Assembly (NCBI GenBank): GCA_025936615.1 | Contig: JAICSZ010000016.1 | Coordinates: forward strand, 1-13,647 | Direction: 5' to 3' | Origin: Pedococcus sp. | GTDB taxonomy: Bacteria; Actinomycetota; Actinomycetes; Actinomycetales; Dermatophilaceae | Length of the DNA stretch: 13,647 nucleotides | In this document: piece by piece, positions 6,392 to 13,202 of the stretch | How positions within the stretch are numbered: the stretch's first letter is position 1 | Layout of the letters: each line of letters starts with the position of its first letter | The notes under the pieces: model-generated | What the model saw: only the letters and a program-made list of their open reading frames with translations | Told to the model about the DNA's origin: nothing | Databases searched by the model: none | Program-made: the position numbers and the translations under genes

Positions 6392-7849
6392 ATGCGCAGC
6401 CCGCTCGAGCCGGCCGACCCGCACGTCATCATCCTGTTCGGTGCCGCCGGGGACCTTGCCCGTCGCAGGCTGATCCCCGGACTGGCCTACCTCGTCGTCT
6501 CCGACCTCGCGCCCGACATCCGGGTCGTCGGCACCTCGCTCGAGGCCATGAGCACCGAGGAGTTCCGCAGCTTCGCCAAGCAGGCTATCGACGAGTTCGG
6601 CGCCCACAAGCTGACACCGGAGCAGTGGGACCACTTCGACGACCGGCTGGTCTACGTCCCGCAGGAGGCCGGGCCCGAAGCCCTCGCGGGGGCGGTCAAG
6701 GAGGCGGAGGCCGCGCTCGGGCCGGACGTCCGTCGGCTGCACTACCTGTCGGTGCCGCCGAAGGCCGCGCGTGCGGTGATCACCATGCTGCGTGACGCCG
6801 ACCTGGTCGACCGCTCGCGGGTCGTCATGGAGAAGCCGTTCGGCACCGACCTGGCGAGCGCGATCGAGCTCAACAACACGGTGCACGAGACGTTCAGCGA
6901 GGAGCAGATCTTCCGGATCGACCACTTCCTCGGCAAGGAGGCGGCGCAGAACATCCTCGCGTTCCGCTTCGCCAACGGCCTGTTCGAGCCGATCTGGAAC
7001 CGCAACTTCATCGACCACGTGCAGATCGACATCCCCGAGACCCTGGGCCTCGACCAGCGCGCGAACTTCTACGAGTCGACAGGCGCCTTCAAGGACATGG
7101 TGGTGACCCACCTGTTCCAGGTCATGGCGTTCGTCGCGATGGAGCCGCCGACCGCCCTCGAGCCGCGGGCGATCTCGGAGGAGAAGAACAAGGTGTTCCG
7201 CTCCCTGCTGCCGATCGACCCGGGAGACGTGGTGCGGGGGCAGTTCGCCGGCTACCGCTCGCTCCAGGGGGTCGCCCCGGAGTCGGACACCGAGACCTTC
7301 ATCGCCCTGCGGGTCGGCCTGGACAACTGGCGCTGGGCCGGCGTGCCGTTCTACCTGCGCACGGGCAAGAAGATGGCCCAAGGGGCCCGGATCATCTCGA
7401 TCGCGTTCAAGGAGGCACCGCGCTCGATGTTCCCGCACAACTCCGGCGTCGGCTCCGCCGGTCCGGACCACCTGACCTTCGACCTGGCCGACGAGTCGCG
7501 GGTCTCGTTGTCGTTCTACGGCAAGCGACCGGGGCCGGGCATGCGGCTGGAGAAGCTGTCCATGCAGTTCTCGACACAGGAGACGGAGCGGGCCGGCGAC
7601 GTCCTCGAGGCCTACGAGCGGCTGATCCTCGACGCGATGCGCGGCGACCACACGCTGTTCAACACTGCCGAGGGCATCGAGTCGCTGTGGGAGCGCTCGG
7701 CACTGCTGCTCGCCGACCCGCCGGAGGCCAAGCCGTACCCCGTCGGGTCGTGGGGTCCCAACGCGATCCACCAGCTCATCGCGCCGCACGCCTGGCGGCT
7801 GCCGTTCGAGCGGGTCTGGCGCGAGGCGAAGGTGCCCGAGGACACCTGA
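6392..7849 (+). CDS. zwf: Glucose-6-phosphate 1-dehydrogenase
   Basis: This enzyme oxidises glucose 6-phosphate to 6-phosphogluconolactone with NADP(H) turnover, the first step of the pentose phosphate pathway, in the cytosol. From ATG 6392 it has 485 residues, a normal length. Motifs in order: nucleotide-binding GAAGDLARRRLIPGL (17-31), EKPFG (147-151), the substrate site RIDHFLGKE (175-183; Phe replaces the commoner Tyr), and KDMVVTHLFQ carrying the catalytic-base histidine H240. ATG 6392 has AGGAG 9 nt upstream. An in-frame GTG at 6329 would add 21 residues and could be leaderless, with CATCAT 7 nt upstream. The usual actinobacterial neighbours (tal, opcA, pgl) are absent, so this may be a second, stand-alone paralog, as some actinobacteria have. 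It is convergent with pheA. Confidence 0.93.
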   Translation: MRSPLEPADPHVIILFGAAGDLARRRLIPGLAYLVVSDLAPDIRVVGTSLEAMSTEEFRSFAKQAIDEFGAHKLTPEQWDHFDDRLVYVPQEAGPEALAGAVKEAEAALGPDVRRLHYLSVPPKAARAVITMLRDADLVDRSRVVMEKPFGTDLASAIELNNTVHETFSEEQIFRIDHFLGKEAAQNILAFRFANGLFEPIWNRNFIDHVQIDIPETLGLDQRANFYESTGAFKDMVVTHLFQVMAFVAMEPPTALEPRAISEEKNKVFRSLLPIDPGDVVRGQFAGYRSLQGVAPESDTETFIALRVGLDNWRWAGVPFYLRTGKKMAQGARIISIAFKEAPRSMFPHNSGVGSAGPDHLTFDLADESRVSLSFYGKRPGPGMRLEKLSMQFSTQETERAGDVLEAYERLILDAMRGDHTLFNTAEGIESLWERSALLLADPPEAKPYPVGSWGPNAIHQLIAPHAWRLPFERVWREAKVPEDT

Positions 7850-7866
7850 GCGGGTCCGCGCTCAGG
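7845..7866. terminator. Bidirectional hairpin covering the zwf and pheA stop codons
   Basis: CCTGAGCG (7845-7852) and CGCTCAGG (7859-7866) are perfect 8-base complements around a 6-base loop. The zwf TGA (7847-7849) and the pheA stop (7862-7864, opposite strand) sit at matching positions in the two arms. It can fold in both transcripts and is a plausible shared terminator. It lacks a U-run. Confidence 0.5.
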
Positions 7867-8803
7867 CGGTGCCGCGGAGGGAGTGCAGCCAGGCCCGGGC
7901 GTCGCCGAACGCCTCGTCGCTCGTGTGCGGGGTGACGTGCACCGCGGTGCCGTGTGCCGCGGGGTAGCTGCCGAGGAACCGCACCTCCGCGCAGACCCGC
8001 TTCAGCCCGAGCAGCGCCTCGCCGACCCGCTCGTCGAGGACGTGCCCCTCGATGTCGACGGAGAAGCAGTAGGACCCCATCGACTCCTTGGTCGGCCTGG
8101 ACTCCAGCCGCGACATGTTGATGCCGCGCACCGCGAACTGCTCCAGCAGCTCGAGCAGCCCGCCGGCGTGGTCGTCGCGCTGGAACAGCACCAGCGTGGT
8201 CTTGTCCGCGCCGGTCCGCTCGGGCAGCTGGCCGGGGCGCGAGACCAGCGCGAAACGCGTGACGGCGGAGCGGTTGTCCCCGATGTCCTCGGCCAGCACG
8301 TCGAGACCGCTGTTGCTCGCCGCGATGGGGGCGCACACCGCCGCCTCGTATGCCGCGTGCTCACCGGCCGCCTCGGCGCCGCCTTCCAGCCCGGTCGCTG
8401 CGGAGGCGGTGGACAGGGTCGGGACGTAGGTCGCCTCGGGGAGGTGTGACGCCATCCAGCCGCGGACCTGGGCCCAGGCGTGCGAGTGGGTGCCCACCGC
8501 ACGGACCGAGCCCAGCGGCACACCGGGTCTGGCGGCCAGCACGAAGGTGATCGGGACGAGCACCTCGCCGGTGACCACCAGCGGGTCGCCGCTGGAGAGC
8601 GCGTCGAGGGTCGCGCTGACACCACCCTCGACGGAGTTCTCGATCGGCACCATCGCAGCATCGACCCCACCGGTACGCACGGCGTCGAGGGCAGCCTCGA
8701 CGGAGGCGAACGGCACCTGGTCGTGCCCCTGCGCGGGCTCCCACGCGTGGAGCGCCATCTGGGTGAAGGTGCCCTCCGGCCCGAAGTAGCCGTAGCGGGT
8801 CAT
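7862..8803 (-). CDS. pheA: Prephenate dehydratase
   Basis: This enzyme converts prephenate to phenylpyruvate in phenylalanine synthesis. The 313-residue protein has the stand-alone PDT plus ACT layout common in actinobacteria, with no chorismate mutase domain. The catalytic domain opens with YGYFGPEGTFT (4-14) and contains VPIENSVEGGV (52-62) and the active-site TRF (182-184). The ACT domain (about 203-280) has the phenylalanine-binding GINMSRLESRPTK (227-239), so feedback inhibition by phenylalanine is expected. The C-terminal 30 or so residues are a helical tail. The ATG at 8803 has GAAGGAA 5 nt upstream. It is convergent with zwf (12 bp apart) and divergent from the UPF0016 gene (92 bp). 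Confidence 0.96.
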   Translation of the reverse strand: MTRYGYFGPEGTFTQMALHAWEPAQGHDQVPFASVEAALDAVRTGGVDAAMVPIENSVEGGVSATLDALSSGDPLVVTGEVLVPITFVLAARPGVPLGSVRAVGTHSHAWAQVRGWMASHLPEATYVPTLSTASAATGLEGGAEAAGEHAAYEAAVCAPIAASNSGLDVLAEDIGDNRSAVTRFALVSRPGQLPERTGADKTTLVLFQRDDHAGGLLELLEQFAVRGINMSRLESRPTKESMGSYCFSVDIEGHVLDERVGEALLGLKRVCAEVRFLGSYPAAHGTAVHVTPHTSDEAFGDARAWLHSLRGTA

Positions 8804-8880
8804 GGGCGTTCCTTCACGGTGCGAGCCACGGCGAAGGTCTGGGAGGCGGACACGGCAGCAGGCTATTGGTCGCCCGTGGA

Positions 8881-8898
8881 TACAGTCGACGCGACATG
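8881..8898 (+). promoter_or_regulatory. -10 box close to the start of the UPF0016 gene
   Basis: TACAGT (8881-8886) fits TANNNT and lies 9 nt before the ATG at 8896, with no ribosome site between. A leaderless or nearly leaderless transcript is likely. No clear -35 box is visible. Confidence 0.4.
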
Positions 8899-9516
8899 GA
8901 CTTCACCTTTGCGACCGCCGCGATCGTCTTCGGGGCGATCTTCTTCGTCGAGCTCCCTGACAAGACGTTCATCGCCACCCTGGTGCTGGCCACCCGGTTC
9001 CGCCCGCTGTTCGTGTGGATCGGCGTCTCGCTCGCCTTCCTGGTCCAGACCCTCGTGGCGGTCACGATCGGCGGCCTGCTCGCGCAGCTGCCCCGCCGGC
9101 CCGTCGAGGCGTTCGCCGCCCTGATGTTCCTCGTCGGCGGCATCATCCTGATCGCCGGCGCCAAGAAGGCCGACACCGAGGAGAAGGAGACCGAGGAGGA
9201 GTTCGCCCACAAGGGTGCGGCGACTGCGGTCGGGCTCAAGGCCGTAGCTGTGTCGTTCTCGATCCTGTTCCTCGCCGAGTGGGGCGACCTGTCACAGCTG
9301 CTGACCGCCTCGATGGTGCTGCGCTACCACGAGCCGGCGTCGGTGTTCGTCGGCGCGTTCGTGGCCCTCGCCACGGTCTCGGCGCTCGGCGCCCTGCTCG
9401 GTCGGGCGCTGCTGGCGCGGGTGCACCTGTCGGTCATCCGCCGGATCGGCGGCGCCGTCTGTCTGCTCCTGGCCCTGGTGACCGTCCTGCAGATCTTCGA
9501 GGTCATCGGCGCCTGA
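8896..9516 (+). CDS. UPF0016/GDT1 (TMEM165) family cation transporter
   Basis: A 206-residue protein made of two inverted halves of three membrane helices. Each half carries a form of the family signature E-x-G-D-(K/R)-(T/S): ELPDKT (19-24) and EWGDLSQ (128-134). The acidic residues E19, D22, E128 and D131 would form the ion path. Between the halves is a charged loop (KKADTEEKETEEEF, 90-103). Characterised relatives export Mn2+ or exchange Ca2+/Mn2+ for protons, so manganese export or homeostasis is the likely role. The ATG at 8896 is chosen over an upstream in-frame GTG because the protein begins directly with the conserved helix. It is convergent with the GT87 gene, separated by a terminator-like hairpin. 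Confidence 0.92.
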   Translation: MDFTFATAAIVFGAIFFVELPDKTFIATLVLATRFRPLFVWIGVSLAFLVQTLVAVTIGGLLAQLPRRPVEAFAALMFLVGGIILIAGAKKADTEEKETEEEFAHKGAATAVGLKAVAVSFSILFLAEWGDLSQLLTASMVLRYHEPASVFVGAFVALATVSALGALLGRALLARVHLSVIRRIGGAVCLLLALVTVLQIFEVIGA

Positions 9517-9556
9517 GCACGCCCGGCGGCGCGGACGACGTCCACGGCGGGCGTGC
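9517..9556. terminator. Bidirectional terminator-like stem-loop
   Basis: GCACGCCCG (9517-9525) and CGGGCGTGC (9548-9556) are perfect 9-base complements starting right after the UPF0016 stop codon. Inside the loop GGACG (9533-9537) and CGTCC (9539-9543) are also complementary. It fills half of the 74-bp gap between the convergent UPF0016 and GT87 genes and could end both transcripts. Confidence 0.6.
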
Positions 9557-9590
9557 GAGAGCTGGCCCCGGTCAGCTCGTCGACGGAGCC

Positions 9591-10943
9591 TCAGCCGAGT
9601 GGTGCGGCTGTGGCGGCGTGCCGCGTGGCCGGCTGCCCGCCGTCCTCACCGGGGGTGGCGTCCGGTTCGCGCAGGTGCAGCGCCCACCACAGGAGGGCGA
9701 GCGCGCCGAGGCAGCCGAAGGTGTCGGCGTTCTGAAGGACCCGGCCGATCCAGCGCGGCCACTCGGGGTGGTTGAGCCAGGAGATGCCCCACCAGGGCAA
9801 CCGGCACAGGAAGAACCCGGTGATGGCCGCAGCCGCCACCAGTCGCCGGCGGTCCCGCAGCGGCTCGGCGCCGAGCACGGCGAGGACGACGACGACCATC
9901 CAGTGCAGGTGGTGGATCCACGCGACCGGTGACAGCAGCACCGCCATGAGCCCGACGACCGCGACCTCGCTGACCGAGTCGCCGGCGCGATACGCACGCC
10001 GCGCCAGCTGGAACCCGATGACCCCCACCACCGCGATGCAGGCCAGCCACAGCACGGTGCCGGGGAGGCCCTGCGGCCCGACCCGCAGCAGGAAGCCGCG
10101 GATCGACTGGTTCGAGGTGCCGGCGTTGGGGCCCAGCCGCGCCGGGTCCTGCAGCGCCCCGCCCCAGAAGGCGAACGAGGCCCCCGGGAGCAGCACCCAC
10201 GCGCCGAGGGTGACCGCAACGGCGCTCCCGACGGCTGTTGCCGCCTCGCGCCAGCGGCGGTTGACGAGGTAGTGGACCACGAAGACGCCCGGGGTGAGCT
10301 TGATCGACATCGACAGCCCGACCAGCACTCCCGGCGGCACCCGCCGCAGGAGGCCCGGCCGCGGCTGCCGCAGGTCCATGAGGCAGGCCAGCACCATGAA
10401 CGCGTTGACCTGCCCAAAGCGGATGCCGTCGGACACCGGGTGCAGCCAGAGCATCGGTGCGGTCAGCAACGCCAAGGTGATCGGCGCAAGAGCGCGGGTG
10501 CGGTGGACCAGGCGCCACCCGGCATACCAGACGATCGCGACATTCGCCACGACCTGGGCGAGCGTCCACAACCAGCCAACCGCGCCGAACGGCACGAGTG
10601 CCAAGGGGATCGCGAGCACCGCAGCGAACGGCGGGTAGGTGAAGGGCAGCAGCTGGGGCGCCTCGGTCATGGCCGAGTAGATGGGGCGCCCGGCCAGTAT
10701 CGATACCCCGGCCTGGCGGTACACCTCGACGTCGACCTGCCACTGGTCCAGCGGCCAGTAGACGAGGTAGCGAAGCACCGGGATTGCAGCCGCGGCGAGC
10801 ACCAGCACAACGGCCAGCGACCAGCGCGCAGCCGGGGACCACGCCCCGACCACCCGGGCGGCCCGCTGTGCGGCGTCGCGCACCCGCAGCCAGCGGGCGC
10901 GCGAGGACGCGGGGGCCCGGGTCGTGGCGGTCACGCCCTCCAT
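9591..10943 (-). CDS. GT87-type polyprenol-phosphate-mannose-dependent mannosyltransferase
   Basis: A 450-residue GT-C membrane glycosyltransferase (DUF2029/GT87, the family of mycobacterial PimE) with about ten helices. After a basic cytoplasmic tail (1-40) and helix 1, the first outer loop carries WQVDVEVYRQAG (68-79). D71 is the likely catalytic acidic residue, by analogy with PimE. Further family segments are LLPFTYPPFAAVLAIPLAL, SMSIKLTPGVFVVHYLV, NAGTSNQSIRGFL and LLSPVAWIHHLHW. It would transfer mannose from polyprenyl-phosphate-mannose to a lipid or glycan outside the membrane. The frame remains open far upstream (to 11828), but that part is antisense to the 741-residue gene. ATG 10943 is chosen although no ribosome site is seen; a GTG at 10934 is the alternative. 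Only 33 bp separate it from the divergent gene. Confidence 0.9.
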   Translation of the reverse strand: MEGVTATTRAPASSRARWLRVRDAAQRAARVVGAWSPAARWSLAVVLVLAAAAIPVLRYLVYWPLDQWQVDVEVYRQAGVSILAGRPIYSAMTEAPQLLPFTYPPFAAVLAIPLALVPFGAVGWLWTLAQVVANVAIVWYAGWRLVHRTRALAPITLALLTAPMLWLHPVSDGIRFGQVNAFMVLACLMDLRQPRPGLLRRVPPGVLVGLSMSIKLTPGVFVVHYLVNRRWREAATAVGSAVAVTLGAWVLLPGASFAFWGGALQDPARLGPNAGTSNQSIRGFLLRVGPQGLPGTVLWLACIAVVGVIGFQLARRAYRAGDSVSEVAVVGLMAVLLSPVAWIHHLHWMVVVVLAVLGAEPLRDRRRLVAAAAITGFFLCRLPWWGISWLNHPEWPRWIGRVLQNADTFGCLGALALLWWALHLREPDATPGEDGGQPATRHAATAAPLG

Positions 10944-10959
10944 TCTTGCGTGCAGCCTG

Positions 10960-10979
10960 ACCCGTAGCCTGTACGGGTG
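10960..10979. promoter_or_regulatory. Compact divergent promoter with inverted repeat
   Basis: ACCCGTA (10960-10966) and TACGGGT (10972-10978) are perfect complements around 5 bases. The forward -10 TAGCCT (10965-10970) lies 6 nt before the GTG at 10977, which predicts a leaderless mRNA. On the other strand TACAGG (10968-10973) could serve the GT87 gene. The whole divergent spacer is only 33 bp, so the two promoters must overlap, and the repeat may be an operator. Confidence 0.4.
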
Positions 10980-13202
10980 ACCCGCCGCGCCCTGCTCGTG
11001 CTCGCCGGCCTGCTCGCGACCCTCACTGCGGTGCTGCTGCCCTCCACCGCCACCGCTGGCCCGCTGGCCACCGCAGCGACGACTCCGGCCACTGTGTCGG
11101 GCGGGGCCGTCAACCCTGCGGCAGCGACTCCCGGCCCGGTGATCCTCATCGGCACTGGCGGGATCACGTGGAGCGACGTCTCCCAGAAGGGCACGCCCTC
11201 GCTGTGGTCGTTCCTCACCGACGGCTCGACCGCCGCACTGTCCGTCCGCTCGGTCTTCACCAACACCTGCCCCATCGACGGCTGGCTGAGCTTGTCGGCC
11301 GGCAACCGGGCCGCCGCCCCCGGCCCGGGCAGGAACGGGGCACGCAGGACCACCGACCCCTGCCCGCCGACCCCCACCGTGGACATCGGCGTCGTGCCGG
11401 GATGGGACACCTACGTCCGCGCCGCCAACCGGCTCAAGTTCGACAGCACACCGGGCCTGCTCGGGGAGACGTTGGCCACCAGCGGCCAGTGCGTGCAGGC
11501 GATCGGCGCGGGCGCCGGCGTGGGCGCCGCCTACACCTCTGGCGCGGTGCCGAACTACGCGCCACTCGACACCGCGCAGCTCACCGGGCTGCTGTCCAAG
11601 TGCCGGGTGACCCTCGTCGACGTCGGGTCGCTGCGCGACCCGGCCGACCTGCCCGAGGGCGAGCAGCAGGCCGGGGCGGGCGCCCGGGCCGACCAGGTGG
11701 CCCAGATCGACCAGCGCATCGCCCAGGTCATGCAGGCCGCACCGAGTGGGTCCGACATCATCGTCGGCAGCCTGTCCGATGCCGGACGCAGTGAGCGGCT
11801 GCGGCTGGTCGCTGCGAAGGGGCCGCACTACGGCACCGGGACGCTCTACTCACCCTCGACCCGCCAGACCGGGCTGGTCCAGTCCGCCGACCTGACCGTC
11901 ACCTTGCTCAAGGCAGGCGGGGTGCCGGTGCCCGACGGCCTCGGCGGAGCGGCCCTGCGACGGGTGGCGGGTGAGGGCAACTCCGACGAGAGCGCCCGCG
12001 AGCGGCTCCAGCACCTGGTCGACTTCGACGACGCGAGCCACGACGTGCACGCCCTGGTGCCACCGTTCTTCAACGCCGTCGTCTACACGCAGATCGCGAT
12101 CTACCTGCTGGCCGCCATCGTGTGGCGCCGCGACTTCGGCACGCCCGACAAGCGGCTGCGCATGTTGCGCATCGTGCGACGCGTGGCCGTCATCGCAGCC
12201 GCCGTGCCCGCCGCGACGTTCCTGGCCAACCTGGTCCCGTGGTGGCGCTTCCCCGTCCCGATGATCGGGGTGGTGGCCTCCGTGGCGCTGTTCGTCGCGG
12301 TGATCGCAGGCGTGGCCCTGCTCGGTCCGTGGAGCCGACGGGTGACCGGGCCGCTCGCCGTGGTGTCGCTGGCGACCATCCTGGTCCTGGCCGTCGACGT
12401 CATCACCGGCTCACGGCTGCAGATCTCCTCGCTGATGGGGCTGCAGCCCGTGGTCGGCGGACGCTTCTACGGCATGGGCAACGTGACGTTCGCGCTGTTC
12501 GCCACGGCCGCACTGCTGCTGTGCATCGTGGCCTCCTCGCACTTCGTCCGGCGGGGCGACAACCGCGCCGGCGCCCTGGTGGCCCTCGCGATCGGGGTGG
12601 CCGCCGTCGTCGTCGACGGGGCGCCGGCCTGGGGCGCGGACGGCGGCGGCCCACCGGCCTTCCTCCCCGGCCTCGCCTACCTGGTCCTGGCGATCCTGGG
12701 CATCCGGATGACGTGGCGGCGCGGGCTGCTCATCGGCGCCGTCACCGTGGTCCTGTTCCTGCTGGTCGGCTTCCTCGACTGGCTGCGCCCCACCGAGAAG
12801 CGCTCGCACCTGGGTCGCTTCTTCGACTCCCTCATCCACGGCGGCGCGTGGGACATCGTGCTGCGCAAGCTGGACCAGAACATCGGCATCCTGTTCGGCA
12901 ACTACCGCCTGGCCCTGCTCGTGCCGATCGCCCTGGTCTTCGTCATCTACGTCCTGGCCCGTCCGACCTCCTGGGGGTCGCGGTCCCTGCAGCGCTCCTA
13001 CGACGCGGTGCCGACGCTGCGACCGGGGCTGATCGCGCTGCTGATCACGCTCACGATCGGCTTCGCGATCAACGACTCCGGCGTGGCGATCCCCGCCAAC
13101 GGAGCCATCATCGCGGTGCCCCTGATCATCGCGGTGAGCGTGCGCGTGCTGGAGGACGAGTCGCGGACGAGCGCCTCCACCCGCCGGCTGCGACGAGGGT
13201 GA
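10977..13202 (+). CDS. Membrane protein with alkaline-phosphatase-like outer domain and polytopic C-terminal half
   Basis: A 741-residue protein of unknown function. Residues 1-28 are a signal peptide or anchor (AxA-like end). Residues 54-330 look like a divergent alkaline-phosphatase/sulfatase fold: PVILIGTGGITWSDV opens like VVLIxxDGLxWDDV, TPSLWSFLTDG and VRSVFTNTCPIDGWLSL follow the nucleophile region, IIVGSLSDAG resembles the SDHG region, and GLVQSADLTVTLLKAGGVPVPDGLGGAAL matches the fold's closing segment. The first metal-site Asp appears to be Thr (T60) and the His of SDHG is Ala, so catalysis is doubtful. Four cysteines (98, 129, 172, 209) may form disulfides outside the cell. From 364 on there are about 11 helices with loops GGRFYGMGN, APAWGADGGG and INDSGVAIPANG. 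The GTG start is probably leaderless. It lies between two mannosyltransferase genes, which suggests an envelope-glycan role. Confidence 0.85.
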   Translation: MTRRALLVLAGLLATLTAVLLPSTATAGPLATAATTPATVSGGAVNPAAATPGPVILIGTGGITWSDVSQKGTPSLWSFLTDGSTAALSVRSVFTNTCPIDGWLSLSAGNRAAAPGPGRNGARRTTDPCPPTPTVDIGVVPGWDTYVRAANRLKFDSTPGLLGETLATSGQCVQAIGAGAGVGAAYTSGAVPNYAPLDTAQLTGLLSKCRVTLVDVGSLRDPADLPEGEQQAGAGARADQVAQIDQRIAQVMQAAPSGSDIIVGSLSDAGRSERLRLVAAKGPHYGTGTLYSPSTRQTGLVQSADLTVTLLKAGGVPVPDGLGGAALRRVAGEGNSDESARERLQHLVDFDDASHDVHALVPPFFNAVVYTQIAIYLLAAIVWRRDFGTPDKRLRMLRIVRRVAVIAAAVPAATFLANLVPWWRFPVPMIGVVASVALFVAVIAGVALLGPWSRRVTGPLAVVSLATILVLAVDVITGSRLQISSLMGLQPVVGGRFYGMGNVTFALFATAALLLCIVASSHFVRRGDNRAGALVALAIGVAAVVVDGAPAWGADGGGPPAFLPGLAYLVLAILGIRMTWRRGLLIGAVTVVLFLLVGFLDWLRPTEKRSHLGRFFDSLIHGGAWDIVLRKLDQNIGILFGNYRLALLVPIALVFVIYVLARPTSWGSRSLQRSYDAVPTLRPGLIALLITLTIGFAINDSGVAIPANGAIIAVPLIIAVSVRVLEDESRTSASTRRLRRG

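Noticed and set aside
5363..7789. An 808-codon open frame on the minus strand across the PAP2 genes and zwf
   Set aside because: It is antisense to well-supported genes, its composition is Arg/Val/Asp-rich without domains or membrane segments, and long antisense frames are expected at this GC content.
10944..11828. Upstream extension of the GT87 frame by 295 codons
   Set aside because: It lies antisense inside the 741-residue gene and shows no family-like sequence; the GT87 family starts near ATG 10943.
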